A program made the translations under genes and the position numbers. The notes beneath the pieces are model-generated. The model saw only the letters and a program-made list of their open reading frames with translations, was not told where the DNA came from and ran no database searches. This document shows positions 17,514 to 26,918 of a DNA stretch of 64,000 bases, piece after piece. This DNA is from Rhodospirillaceae bacterium (GTDB lineage Bacteria > Pseudomonadota > Alphaproteobacteria > TMED109), in contig CACEBX010000001.1 in NCBI GenBank assembly GCA_902557845.1, forward strand, positions 1-64,000. The letters are read 5' to 3'. Position 1 is the first letter of the stretch. Each line of letters starts with the position of its first letter.

Positions 17514-18488
17514 TTATTTCTTGATTCTTACAGAATGGGGAGTTTTGCCAACCGGTATTGCGGAAGTAGAAATTAGCCTTTCTAAATCTATAATAGATAT
17601 GTCATCACTGTTACCATTGGTAACAACTAGTTCTTTTTCATTTCCAGTTATATCTGCACCCCAAACTCTATCCCCTACTAGAATATATTTTCTAACTTCA
17701 TAAGTGTGTGCGTCTACAACTGCAACATGATTAGCGCTACCTAAAGTAACAAATACTATATTTTTCTTTTTAGCGTAGGCAAAATCAACCGGTGTAATTT
17801 GCTGCTCTCTTATTCCTTTAATGGAAAATTTAATAGTTTTTATTAACTCTTGTTTTTCAGTATCTATTATTCCTACAGTTCCGCTTAATTCATTACTAAC
17901 CCAATACTCTTTGCCACTATTAACAAATAACCCTCTTCTTGGCCTATTTCCTACTAATACTTCATTAACGATTTTTTTATTAACAACATCTATTATAAGA
18001 ACTGAACTAGTTCCTTCTGAAGTAACATAAATAAATTTCCCATCAGGTGAAAAGTTTACTCCCTCAGGTTCAACGCCTACATCATTAATGCTTGTTATTA
18101 TTTTTTTATTTTTAAGATCAATTATAGTTAATTGGTTGTCGTCTTCATTAGAGACCGCTATATATTTGTTTTCATGATCTATATCAAAGATTTCTGGATC
18201 ATCCCCTGTTTCTATTTTATCCAAAATTTTAAGCTTTTTTGTATCTATTTCTAAAATATGGTTTTCTTCACTTACAACTACGTAAAGCTTAGAAAAATCA
18301 TTATTAAACTTTATGTCTCTAGGCCTACCTCCTGTATCTATTGTTTTAATAATTTTTTTTGATACCTTGTCTAAAACCACTAGGGTATCACTATTCTCAT
18401 TGCTCACAAAAATATAATTTGCTTGTGAAAATAATGAAACAAAAAATAAATTTATACAGATTACTATTACCATGTATAGATTGTGCAT
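17514..18488 (-). CDS. PQQ-dehydrogenase-associated YVTN beta-propeller protein (PedA2-like)
   Basis: About 324 residues. The ATG at 18488 is preceded by GAGGA at a good distance, and is preferred to an upstream TTG. A signal peptide (MHNLYMVIVICINLFFVSLF) leads into seven or so YVTN-type blades, for example VVLDKVSKKIIKTIDTGGRP, IKFNNDFSKLYVVVSE and INFSPDGKFIYVTSE-like repeats. This matches the TIGR03866 family. It is a periplasmic protein of unknown biochemical role, always beside the PQQ-associated ABC ATPase, whose stop codon lies 1 base upstream. Confidence 0.87.
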   Translation of the reverse strand: MHNLYMVIVICINLFFVSLFSQANYIFVSNENSDTLVVLDKVSKKIIKTIDTGGRPRDIKFNNDFSKLYVVVSEENHILEIDTKKLKILDKIETGDDPEIFDIDHENKYIAVSNEDDNQLTIIDLKNKKIITSINDVGVEPEGVNFSPDGKFIYVTSEGTSSVLIIDVVNKKIVNEVLVGNRPRRGLFVNSGKEYWVSNELSGTVGIIDTEKQELIKTIKFSIKGIREQQITPVDFAYAKKKNIVFVTLGSANHVAVVDAHTYEVRKYILVGDRVWGADITGNEKELVVTNGNSDDISIIDLERLISTSAIPVGKTPHSVRIKK

Positions 18489-18489
18489 A

Positions 18490-19209
18490 TTATTTTTCCT
18501 CAACTAATTTTAAAAAAGCTTTAGCTAATTTATTTTCTTTTGCCATACTTAAAATTTCTTTTTTAGACCCTATAGCTATTATTTCACCTTTATCTAAAAT
18601 TATAATTTTATCAGCTTTTTCTGCTTCGTCCACTAAATGAGTGGTCCATAAAACAGATAAATTTTTTGAACTCTTAAGATTTAATATCTTCTTTAATAGG
18701 TCTGCTCTACTTCTCGGGTCAAGCCCGACTGTAGGTTCATCCATAAGAAGCATTTTAGGTTCATGTAACAAAGACCTGATTAATTCTACTTTTCGTCTTT
18801 CTCCACCAGATAAAGTTCTAACTTTTTTATTTATTTTTTTTTCTAAACCATTTTCATTTAGTTCTTTTTCAATTATCTTTTTTAAACTTGCAACTCTCAG
18901 TCCATGCAATCTAGCATGAAATAATAGATTTTCTTTCACAGTCAACTCTAGATCAATAGTAGGCTGCTGAAATACAACTCCTAGATTTTTTAATGCACCA
19001 ATACTCTGACTAGCAATGTTATTTCCATTAATAACACAGCTTCCACTATCTGCTCTTACCAACCCTGTAATAATTGAGAACAATGTTGATTTTCCTGCTC
19101 CATTTGGTCCTAATAGCACGACTAATTGATTAGGCTTTAATTTTAAACAAATATTATTTAAAGCTAAAAAAGATCCGTAATACTTTTTAATATTATTTAT
19201 TTCTAACAT
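18490..19209 (-). CDS. PQQ-dehydrogenase-associated ABC transporter ATPase (PedA1-like)
   Basis: A complete ABC ATPase: Walker A GPNGAGKST (about residue 33), Q-loop VVFQQPT, signature LSGGERRKVELIRSL, Walker B MLLMDEPTVGLD and switch His in WTTHLVDEAEKAD. I prefer the ATG at 19209 (MLEINNIKKYY) because AAGAGAAG stands before it; an in-frame start at 19227 would overlap the previous gene. It energises the ABC-2 permease PedC-like protein. Family assignment (TIGR03864) comes from the gene set rather than from this sequence alone. Confidence 0.87.
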   Translation of the reverse strand: MLEINNIKKYYGSFLALNNICLKLKPNQLVVLLGPNGAGKSTLFSIITGLVRADSGSCVINGNNIASQSIGALKNLGVVFQQPTIDLELTVKENLLFHARLHGLRVASLKKIIEKELNENGLEKKINKKVRTLSGGERRKVELIRSLLHEPKMLLMDEPTVGLDPRSRADLLKKILNLKSSKNLSVLWTTHLVDEAEKADKIIILDKGEIIAIGSKKEILSMAKENKLAKAFLKLVEEK

Positions 19210-19219
19210 AAACTTCTCT

Positions 19220-19987
19220 TTAAGCATTAGTGTCTACTCCTTTTAATATCTGTTTGTTTCTACTAATTATACTTTTCCTCAAAGACTCTATTTTTCTATC
19301 ATCTAACTTCCTTGGTCTTCTAATACCTATTTTTTTATCCATTAAAACTCTTGAAGGAGCTGAGGAAAGAAAAATAATTCTATCCGCTAAGTAAATTGCT
19401 TCTCTTAAATCATGCGTCACAAAAATTATTGTTGTTGGCTCATTAGTCCATAAACTAATCAACATATCCCTGAGTTTATTTGCCATTTCATCATCAAGAG
19501 AAACAAAAGGTTCATCTAATAAAAATAATTCAGGTTGACTTGAATATGATCTTGCTAGAGCTACGCGACGTTGCATGCCCCCGGATAATTGGCTAGGGTA
19601 ATAACCAAGAAATTCTTCTAAACCCATTATATTTAAAATCTCTCTAGCTCTATTAGATTCTTTTTGTTCCTTAGATAAAACTACTTCTACATTTTCTAAT
19701 ACTGTAAGCCATGGAAGCAATCTAGGATTCTGAAACATATAAGCTGTTCTAATATCTTTCAGTTGTTTTTTTTTATCAAAAATAATTTTACCATTTAGAC
19801 TTTTGTCTAAACCTGATATTAAATTTAGAAGGGTAGTTTTTCCACATCCTGATGGACCTATAATAGAACAAAACTCTCCTTTTGAAATATTTAAATTAAG
19901 CTTGCCAATAGCAAAGTGCTTTTTTCTTTTGTTAGTATTAGTTTGGAAAACTTTTGATTTAATATTTATTTTTATGCTCGTAGACAT
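19220..19987 (-). CDS. NitT/TauT-family ABC importer ATPase (SsuB/TauB-like)
   Basis: A complete ATPase with GPSGCGKTTL, AYMFQNPRLLPWLTVLENV, LSGGMQRRVALARS, LFLLDEPFVSLD and FVTHDLREAIYLADR, all in the nitrate/sulfonate/taurine family style. The likely start is the ATG at 19987, which overlaps the permease stop as TAATG and has GGAG before it. It powers the adjacent SsuC-like permease. It is the third gene of the operon, 10 bases ahead of the Ped-type ATPase. Confidence 0.9.
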   Translation of the reverse strand: MSTSIKINIKSKVFQTNTNKRKKHFAIGKLNLNISKGEFCSIIGPSGCGKTTLLNLISGLDKSLNGKIIFDKKKQLKDIRTAYMFQNPRLLPWLTVLENVEVVLSKEQKESNRAREILNIMGLEEFLGYYPSQLSGGMQRRVALARSYSSQPELFLLDEPFVSLDDEMANKLRDMLISLWTNEPTTIIFVTHDLREAIYLADRIIFLSSAPSRVLMDKKIGIRRPRKLDDRKIESLRKSIISRNKQILKGVDTNA

Positions 19988-20739
19988 TAGGTTCTCCATC
20001 TTCTAGAATAATTATCTAGTGGTTTAAAAAATAATAATTCTAAACCTATCATTACTATTACAAATGCTATTGTATAAGCTAATATAGATTTAATATCAAA
20101 AAACTGAAAAAACTCATGTATTTTAAATCCTACTCCATTGCTTCTACCTAAAAGCTCAACTACTAAAACTATCTTCCATATCAAAGAAATACCACCTCTT
20201 GCTGCGGCAATTATATATGGAAAAAGTTGAGGTATATAAAATATAAAAAATTTTTTTACATTAGATACTTTATAGACAAATGCTACTTGTAGAAGCCTTT
20301 TATCTATAGACTTAGCTCCTTCTCTAATTGTAACTACAACGTTTGGAATTTTATTTAAGCTTACAGCTACAATAGCAGCTACTTCGGTTAGCCCAAACCA
20401 GATATAAGATAATATAATTAATACAAGGGCTGGTATATTTAAAAACAATATATTCCATCCATCAAAAAAAGAGTCAAAGTTTTTATAATTGCCCATAAGC
20501 ATCCCAATTAATATTCCAACTATCATTGCTATAAAAAAAGAAACGAAGACTCTATATAAAGTCATACCTAAATGAAAAATCAGTTCACCATCTAAAACTT
20601 CTGCAAATAAAGTTTTTCCTATACTTAAAAGAGAAGGAAATGTCGCAGGATTAGAAAAGTTAGACAATAGCTCCCATAAAATAAATAGTAAAATAAAAGA
20701 AAACCCTTTAATTGAACTTAAATACTTTCTAATTGGCAT
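19987..20739 (-). CDS. NitT/TauT-family ABC importer permease (SsuC/TauC-like)
   Basis: 250 residues with about six membrane segments (LFILWELLSNF near the start) and the EAA loop ATPase-contact region EGAKSIDKRLLQVAFVYKVS. RGGISLIWKIVLVVELLG is typical of SsuC/TauC permeases. It overlaps the binding-protein gene by 11 bases and the ATPase by a TAATG junction. The transported solute is set by the binding protein and is not known. Confidence 0.9.
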   Translation of the reverse strand: MPIRKYLSSIKGFSFILLFILWELLSNFSNPATFPSLLSIGKTLFAEVLDGELIFHLGMTLYRVFVSFFIAMIVGILIGMLMGNYKNFDSFFDGWNILFLNIPALVLIILSYIWFGLTEVAAIVAVSLNKIPNVVVTIREGAKSIDKRLLQVAFVYKVSNVKKFFIFYIPQLFPYIIAAARGGISLIWKIVLVVELLGRSNGVGFKIHEFFQFFDIKSILAYTIAFVIVMIGLELLFFKPLDNYSRRWRT

Positions 20740-21697
20740 TCCAAATAGTTCCTTCCGCTAAATGTTTCCCTTCTCCGACTAATTTCTTACCACCAATTTC
20801 CTTTAAAATATCATATGCTTTTATAATATTGCTATTAAGTGTTTCTATATCGCTTTTGGGAATTCCTTTTCTAAAACCATCTCTAATTTTGATAAGCATT
20901 TCCTTATCTTTTGCTCCAGTCATCTGCATAATTCTATTCCACTCTTCATCAGACTCTTCTAAAATTTTTCTTGATAAATTTGTTGCCTTTAAAAATTTTT
21001 TTACTAAATCTTGGTCTCTTGTCAAAAGATCCTCTTTGAAAACATATCCTATAAGAGGCAGATCGCCTTTAATTCCCAAAATAGGAAGGATATCTTCTAT
21101 ATTAATAATACTCTTAAATCCTTGAGCCTCTAGTCTAGCATTATAATTCCAATAGTTAATCCCTGCATCTAAATCCCCTGTTTTTAATAAACCATTAATT
21201 AAAGGGGGGGCAGCAAATGAAGTTTTAAAATAGCTAATAGCTTCCTTTCCATATTTTTTTTTAAAAAATGCTCTAAAAAATAACCAAGATTTATCAATAG
21301 CCCCTCCTGCTACTCCAACTTTTTTATTTTTTAAATCATCTAATTCATTAATTTCACTATTATTTTTTATAATCAAGCCTCCTGCAGCAGTAGAATATGG
21401 CAAGAATGAAACTTTACTGCCGTTATATCTTTGCTTGCTTACCCAAATCCAATCAGTAACAAAAATATCTACTGAACCAGATAAAAAAGCAATAGCAGCT
21501 GCATCCTTATTTGTCATTTGAACTCTTTTTAAATTTAATTGAAACTGCTTATGCAAACCATGATGCTCTAAAACATCTAACTCCCAATTTACTGATCCAA
21601 ATTTCAATACAGCAATTTTAAGCTCTTTTGAAAAGATAGGGAAACTTAAGATAGCAAAAAGGCATAAAAGAAATATATGTTTATAGTACTTAGTCAT
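20729..21697 (-). CDS. NitT/TauT-family ABC substrate-binding protein
   Basis: 322 residues with a signal peptide (MTKYYKHIFLLCLFAILSFP) and an NMT1/SsuA-type fold. Typical blocks are AIAFLSGSVDIFVTDWIWVS, STAAGGLIIKNNSEINELDD and KNKKVGVAGGAIDKSW. It has no close resemblance I can name to taurine, nitrate or thiamine-precursor receptors. As first gene of the nine-gene unit it may deliver a ligand connected with the PQQ/lanthanide genes, or an organosulfur compound used by the downstream cysK and sseA. Both ideas are inference. Confidence 0.85.
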   Translation of the reverse strand: MTKYYKHIFLLCLFAILSFPIFSKELKIAVLKFGSVNWELDVLEHHGLHKQFQLNLKRVQMTNKDAAAIAFLSGSVDIFVTDWIWVSKQRYNGSKVSFLPYSTAAGGLIIKNNSEINELDDLKNKKVGVAGGAIDKSWLFFRAFFKKKYGKEAISYFKTSFAAPPLINGLLKTGDLDAGINYWNYNARLEAQGFKSIINIEDILPILGIKGDLPLIGYVFKEDLLTRDQDLVKKFLKATNLSRKILEESDEEWNRIMQMTGAKDKEMLIKIRDGFRKGIPKSDIETLNSNIIKAYDILKEIGGKKLVGEGKHLAEGTIWNAN

Positions 21698-21707
21698 AAA
21701 TTAAAAT

Positions 21708-21735
21708 ATTATCTCATGAATTTATATTTTGTGAA
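21708..21735 (-). promoter_or_regulatory. Candidate sigma-70 promoter of the nine-gene ABC operon
   Basis: On the minus strand TTCACA (21735-21730), a 16-base spacer and GATAAT (21713-21708) each match five of six consensus bases. The predicted start of transcription would lie only a few bases before the ATG at 21697, implying an almost leaderless message, which weakens the call. No other promoter candidate is visible in the short gap to asnB. Confidence 0.35.
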
Positions 21736-21757
21736 AAGTTTCTTGTAAAATATTTTT

Positions 21758-23617
21758 TTATACATATTTATTTGTTTCTGCCCATTTTGCATAACAAACT
21801 AGTGTCCATAATTTCCAGGAGTTATCTTTCTTACCTAAAAAAAATTCATTCTTCCAATTCTCTATAATTCTGTTGTCTTTTACATTAAGGCTTTCTAGGA
21901 CTTTACTAGAGGAAGCATAATCTACTAAATATCTTAGCTCATTAGCAAGCCATTTATCTAGAGGTACTTCAAATCCCTTTTTGGGTAAGTTTAAATAATT
22001 ATTTGGAAACAAATGAGAAAATGATTCTCTAAGAATTTTCTTTCCTGATAATAACCCTACCTTTTTAGTTCCAGGTATACTAAATGCATAATTAACTAAA
22101 TCAGTATCTAAAAAAGGAGATCTTACTTCTAAACTATGTCTCATTGAGCATCTATCTAACTTTACTAACATGTCTCCCGATAAAGAAAATTTAATATCTC
22201 TTGCCAATACTTCATTTAAATTATCCCCATGAAAATCTAATTCATTATAAACTTCTTGCTCAATATCTGTTTTTTCTTTACCAAAAAAACCTTCATGCTC
22301 CTCATTTGATAATTGGTCTAGAAAATTAAATTGCATTTCATTTAAATTTAGCGTGCTGTTTAATAATAACCTTTTTAACTTTCTTAAATTCTCATTAAAT
22401 AAGTTGCTTTTAAGATTTGGTAAAGAAGAACCTATTGATTTTCTAATAACTTTAGGGATTAAGTTGGTAAGTAAATTCCATCTATATGCAATATATTTTC
22501 TATATCCACCAAATATTTCATCACCTCCATCACCAGATAAAGCAACTTTTATGTGTTTACTTGTTTCTTTTGAGATCATATACATCGGAATTGCACTTGA
22601 ATCAGCAAACGGTTCATCGCTGGTACCAATAATTTGCTCTATCATAGGATAAGTTGTTTTAGCATCAAGATATAATTTATTATGTTCAAATCCAAAATAT
22701 TTAGCTAACCCTGATGCATGATTTGATTCATCATAATAATCACCCTGATTTTTATATCCGACCGTAAAATGTGGAATTTTTTTATTTAGAACAGATAAAC
22801 AAGCACTAATTATTCCGGAGTCTAATCCACTTGACAAGAAGACACCTAAAGGAACATCAGATACTAACCTTTTTTCAACTGCCTTAACAGTTAAGTCAAA
22901 AATTCTTTTTTTATTATATTCAATATTATGTTTAGAAACTTTATTGTTTAAAGAAAACCATTTTCTTATCTTGATGCCAGAAGAATTGAAAGCTAAAAAA
23001 CTCCCTGCAGGTAGTTTTTTAAAATTTTCATAAATAGTAAGAGGCTCATGAATAAACCTAAACCTAAATAGGCTTTTAATAGCTAATTGGTCCACTTTTC
23101 CTTCATTAGCAATTTCTCTTAAACTTCTTATATCAGAGGAAAATGCTATAGTATTTTCTGATGAAGAAAAAACTAAAGGTTTTTTTCCAAACCTATCTCT
23201 TGCTAAATACAGAGTTTTCTTTTTTTTATCCCATATTGAAAAAGCAAACATTCCATCTAATTTATTTAAAGCCTCTATTCCCCAATAATCCCAACAAGCT
23301 AGCAGGACCTCTGTATCACCTGAAGATTTAAATTTATATCCCTTTCTTATTAAAATGTTTTTTAAATCTTTAAAATTGTATATTTCTCCATTGTAGCTTA
23401 ATACGAAGTTACTAGACTCCATAGGCTGAGACGAAGTATTTTGCAAATCTAGTATTTTTAATCTTGTATGTAAAAAAAAAGCATTTTTATCATGCCACAT
23501 ACCTTTTGCATCTGGTCCTCTAGTTTTTAAATAAGTATAAGATTTATTTAGTTTTCTTTCTAAAAATTCTTTGTCGTCTAATTTATTCAGATTAACTATT
23601 CCTGCCAGTCCACACAT
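21758..23617 (-). CDS. Asparagine-synthase-like glutamine amidotransferase (AsnB/WbpS type), first copy
   Basis: 619 residues. Class II glutaminase domain at residues 1-190 with nucleophile Cys2 (MCGLAGIVN), NGEIYNF and GDTEVLLACWDYWG. The synthetase domain has the ATP PP-loop LGVFLSSGLDSG (about 256) and SGDGGDEIFGGY (about 361). It adds ammonia from glutamine to an acyl-adenylate. In polysaccharide loci such proteins (for example WbpS in Pseudomonas O-antigen clusters) amidate uronic acids, and the location beside glycosyltransferases and Wbp-like genes favours that over asparagine supply. Confidence 0.88.
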   Translation of the reverse strand: MCGLAGIVNLNKLDDKEFLERKLNKSYTYLKTRGPDAKGMWHDKNAFFLHTRLKILDLQNTSSQPMESSNFVLSYNGEIYNFKDLKNILIRKGYKFKSSGDTEVLLACWDYWGIEALNKLDGMFAFSIWDKKKKTLYLARDRFGKKPLVFSSSENTIAFSSDIRSLREIANEGKVDQLAIKSLFRFRFIHEPLTIYENFKKLPAGSFLAFNSSGIKIRKWFSLNNKVSKHNIEYNKKRIFDLTVKAVEKRLVSDVPLGVFLSSGLDSGIISACLSVLNKKIPHFTVGYKNQGDYYDESNHASGLAKYFGFEHNKLYLDAKTTYPMIEQIIGTSDEPFADSSAIPMYMISKETSKHIKVALSGDGGDEIFGGYRKYIAYRWNLLTNLIPKVIRKSIGSSLPNLKSNLFNENLRKLKRLLLNSTLNLNEMQFNFLDQLSNEEHEGFFGKEKTDIEQEVYNELDFHGDNLNEVLARDIKFSLSGDMLVKLDRCSMRHSLEVRSPFLDTDLVNYAFSIPGTKKVGLLSGKKILRESFSHLFPNNYLNLPKKGFEVPLDKWLANELRYLVDYASSSKVLESLNVKDNRIIENWKNEFFLGKKDNSWKLWTLVCYAKWAETNKYV

Positions 23618-23618
23618 T

Positions 23619-24713
23619 TTATAACAGCTCTCTGTAAGTATTGTTGTATAAATAAGACATTTTTTTAATACTAAATTCTCTTTTGATTCTTTCGCGTGAC
23701 CTTTCCTTAAGTTTTGATAAATCTCGCTTTTTTAGATCTAGAGCATCTATTAAACATTTTGCAATCTCCTTGCTACTAGAATCTTTAATTATTAATCCAA
23801 TATCAGATAATATATCTTTAGAGTCTCCTACGTTTGTTGCCACCGGAAACAACTTACAAAGCATCCCCTCAGCTAATACGTTAGAAAAGCCTTCTCCAAA
23901 CTTCGAAGGAAGTACTATAATATCTCCAACACTGTAATATTTTTCTATATTTACTTTCATGCCTAGAAAAATTACTCCTTTTTGTACTTTCAAAGTTTCT
24001 GTCCCTTTTCCAATTAACAATAATATAATGTTTTTATTTTGTTTTTTAATTATTTTAAATGCATCAAGTAAATTGATATGATTTTTCATCGGATCTACTC
24101 TGCCAGCAAAAACTATAACTATACTATTACTTTTTATTCCTAAGGCTTTTCTTAAGTTTTTTCTAATACCATTTGAAAAAAAAAACTTTTTTTCATCAAT
24201 ACCATTATGAATTACTTTACTAAATTTATTAGAAAATCCCAAACTAGTGTGGTATTTTCGACCTGCATTAGAATTATAAATTATAGAATTAGCTAAAAAT
24301 GAAATTGATTTACAAAGAAATATTATAAATTTTAATGTCCAGGAATAGTATTTTAGTTGCATATTAGAACACCTTATACCCCAAACTATTTTTAACTTCT
24401 TATTAAAAAAAATCTTTATTAATGACACCAACAAACAAGCATTATACATCCACGCATGAACAATTAAAGAGTTTGAAGAAATAATAAGTCTACTTATCTT
24501 ATGAATAGAAAAGAAGACTTTTAACTTAGTGTCAATATTTAACTCCGTATAATTTATTTTATATTTTTCTAAATCTTTCTTATAAATATCAGCATTTTTC
24601 AAAATTAATAATTGATGACTAGGATTTAGTTTTAATAATTCTAGTAATTGTCTCTCCGCTCCTCCGTTTCCTAGGTTTGCAATTATGTGAATTACTTTTT
24701 TATATTTTTTCAT
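23619..24713 (-). CDS. Glycosyltransferase family 4
   Basis: 364 residues with GT-B architecture: N-terminal HIIANLGNGGAERQLLELL acceptor-side motif, linker VIHNGIDEKKF, donor-binding IVFAGRVDPMKNHINLLDAF and the C-terminal EGFSNVLAEGMLCKLFPVAT with the EX7E pattern. It transfers a sugar in assembly of a lipid-linked glycan, on the cytoplasmic face. It starts with a 4-base overlap with the previous gene and ends 1 base before asnB. Donor sugar unknown. Confidence 0.9.
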   Translation of the reverse strand: MKKYKKVIHIIANLGNGGAERQLLELLKLNPSHQLLILKNADIYKKDLEKYKINYTELNIDTKLKVFFSIHKISRLIISSNSLIVHAWMYNACLLVSLIKIFFNKKLKIVWGIRCSNMQLKYYSWTLKFIIFLCKSISFLANSIIYNSNAGRKYHTSLGFSNKFSKVIHNGIDEKKFFFSNGIRKNLRKALGIKSNSIVIVFAGRVDPMKNHINLLDAFKIIKKQNKNIILLLIGKGTETLKVQKGVIFLGMKVNIEKYYSVGDIIVLPSKFGEGFSNVLAEGMLCKLFPVATNVGDSKDILSDIGLIIKDSSSKEIAKCLIDALDLKKRDLSKLKERSRERIKREFSIKKMSYLYNNTYRELL

Positions 24714-25783
24714 AATGTACTAAAAATAAATTTATCTAACTTTTTTCTATATGCTGCTTCACTTAAAAAGTCATTAAGCAAGCTTTCTCTTAAGTTAGGG
24801 TTTAGTTTATCTTTTCTGGGTTGCAAACTTTTTAAATGCCTTAGCAAGGATTCTTCATTTTTTACCATATTAATAGTTTTATTTTTTACATTTAAGGTCA
24901 AGTCGTTCAAGGTCGAGATATCTTTAAAAGCAATTACTGGTGTCCCTAATGCCAAAGACTCAAGCACGCAATTAGGCATTCCTTCCCACCTTGAAGGAAG
25001 CAATAAATAATCAGCCCCTGCTATAACGTTATATGGCCTATGAATAAACCCGCAAAATTTGATTTTTGATTGAAGTTTTTTATCTTTGACAATATTCTCT
25101 AGATTTTCTCTTTGGGAACCTTCACCTATTATTGTTAGCTCTGCATTATCAACTTTTGAAAACAAACTTAAAATTCTATCCAAACCTTTTTGATAGGTTA
25201 GTCTGCCAACAAAAACTAATTTTACTCCTTCTCCTTTTTTTCTTTCAGGTATGACATTTTTTCTTATACTTTTTACATCTAAAGGATTTGGTAAAAGAAA
25301 AATTTTTTTTTTTTTAACTTTATACTTTACAGCTTCGTTGTACATAGTAACCGAAGTCACTATAATTATATCTGCAATATTAATTAACCTGAGATACAAA
25401 AATCTTAATACTCTTAATTTAAAGGAATGACTTAGTGAAGGATATAACATATTGGGTTGTCTAACTACAATATTACAATCGTGCAATCTAAGCAGTTTGG
25501 TTATAATTAAACCTAAAGTAATATGAGGGAAAGTTGAGTAAACAATATTGAATTTATTTTTTTTAATATATAAAAGAATCTTTGGTATGGCATAAACAAA
25601 TCTTTCATATTTATACTCGACAGTATTTACTAAATTAGTTTTTAATGGACCCATTTTATTTTGAACAAATAATTTAAAAAAAAAAGGTCTTTTTTGAAAA
25701 TTATGAAAATACAATAACATAATTTTTTCTGCTCCACCTACTGAATAAGAAGGTAGAATACCAAGTAGTTTTTTTTTTTTCAT
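24710..25783 (-). CDS. Glycosyltransferase family 4
   Basis: About 357 residues from the ATG at 25783 (MKKKKLLGILPSYSVGGAEK), which has AAAGAG just upstream. A reading from 25825 would overlap the aminotransferase by 38 bases and is less likely. GT-B signature: KLVFVGRLTYQKGLDRILSL and SRWEGMPNCVLESLALGTPV. It resembles polysaccharide galactosyl- or N-acetylhexosaminyl-transferases, but the sugar cannot be assigned. It is part of the minus-strand glycan cluster. Confidence 0.88.
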   Translation of the reverse strand: MKKKKLLGILPSYSVGGAEKIMLLYFHNFQKRPFFFKLFVQNKMGPLKTNLVNTVEYKYERFVYAIPKILLYIKKNKFNIVYSTFPHITLGLIITKLLRLHDCNIVVRQPNMLYPSLSHSFKLRVLRFLYLRLINIADIIIVTSVTMYNEAVKYKVKKKKIFLLPNPLDVKSIRKNVIPERKKGEGVKLVFVGRLTYQKGLDRILSLFSKVDNAELTIIGEGSQRENLENIVKDKKLQSKIKFCGFIHRPYNVIAGADYLLLPSRWEGMPNCVLESLALGTPVIAFKDISTLNDLTLNVKNKTINMVKNEESLLRHLKSLQPRKDKLNPNLRESLLNDFLSEAAYRKKLDKFIFSTL

Positions 25784-25787
25784 CTCT

Positions 25788-26915
25788 TTACAAAAGTAAA
25801 TTATTTGCTTTCTTAAGGGTTTCAATAATATATTCGACTTCTAAATCAGTTAAATAAGGGTGTATTGGTATACTAAAAACATTTTTAGATAGTTTAGTAC
25901 TTACAGATAAATCTTTATTTAATGAAAAGGCTTTATAAGCTGGCTGTTCATGCATAGGTTTTGGATAATATATCATAGCAGGAATGTTATTATCTTTCAG
26001 AAAACCTATAACTTCGTCTCTATTGGAACTTTGTATAGTATACTGCGCCCATACACTAGTACTATCGTTAGGAATTTCTGGAATTTGAAAGCTAGACCTA
26101 AGTTCCTCAGAATAAATTTTTGCTATTCTATTTCTTTCTTTTATCTCCCAATCAAAAATTTCTAATTTACTTAATAAAACAGCAGCTTGAATTGTGTCAA
26201 GCCTAGCATTCATGCCCATATAATTTATATCGTATTTACCTTTCCCTTTTCCATGCGCTCTTAAGCTTTCTAACTTATCTTTAATGTCTAAGTTATCAGT
26301 AAATATTGCTCCACCGTCTCCATAACATCCTAAAGGTTTAGCAGGAAAAAACGATGTTGTTGTGATTTCTGTTAAATTTCCTACCTTTTTGTTCCTAAAT
26401 ACACCCCCGAAGCTCTGAGCGCCATCTGCAATAATATTTAAATTAAATGATTCTGCTATCGAATTAAGTTTATCGTAATTTGCTGGTAATCCATACAAAT
26501 CAACAGACATTATAGCTTTTATTCTTAACTTTTTACTTTTACACTTATCTATAGCATTTAGAAGGTTTTTATAACATATATTAAAAGTATTTTTTCCTAC
26601 ATCAATAAAAACAGGTTTTGCTCCTACCATTAAGATTGCTTCTGCTGTTGCAGGAAATGTAAAGCTAGGACAAAAAACAATATCTCCTTTTCCTATATTT
26701 AGAGCTAACAATGATAAAATGAGTGCATCAGTTCCACTAGAACAAGATATACAGTATTTTGCCTTTGTGTAATTTGCTAAACTAACTTCAAGCTTGTTTA
26801 CTTCAGGCCCCATTATAAACTTCGAATCAGAGAGTACTTTATCTAAATTTAACTTTAGATTTTTTTCAATGGTCTTTTGTTGTTTTGATAAGTCTAAAAA
26901 TTTAATTTGTAACAT
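25788..26915 (-). CDS. DegT/DnrJ/EryC1 sugar aminotransferase, WbpE-like
   Basis: 375 residues. The PLP lysine is in TSFFPAKPLGCYGDGGAI (about residue 187), with GTDALILSLLALNIG and DLYGLPANYDKL upstream. It resembles WbpE strongly (GPEVNKLEVSLANYTKAKYC, FCPSFTFPATAEAILMVGAK), which transfers an amino group from glutamate to a UDP-3-keto-N-acetylglucosaminuronic acid. The acetyltransferase next to it is the matching WbpD-like partner. Other C3-amino sugars are possible. Confidence 0.88.
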   Translation of the reverse strand: MLQIKFLDLSKQQKTIEKNLKLNLDKVLSDSKFIMGPEVNKLEVSLANYTKAKYCISCSSGTDALILSLLALNIGKGDIVFCPSFTFPATAEAILMVGAKPVFIDVGKNTFNICYKNLLNAIDKCKSKKLRIKAIMSVDLYGLPANYDKLNSIAESFNLNIIADGAQSFGGVFRNKKVGNLTEITTTSFFPAKPLGCYGDGGAIFTDNLDIKDKLESLRAHGKGKGKYDINYMGMNARLDTIQAAVLLSKLEIFDWEIKERNRIAKIYSEELRSSFQIPEIPNDSTSVWAQYTIQSSNRDEVIGFLKDNNIPAMIYYPKPMHEQPAYKAFSLNKDLSVSTKLSKNVFSIPIHPYLTDLEVEYIIETLKKANNLLL

Positions 26916-26918
26916 CTT

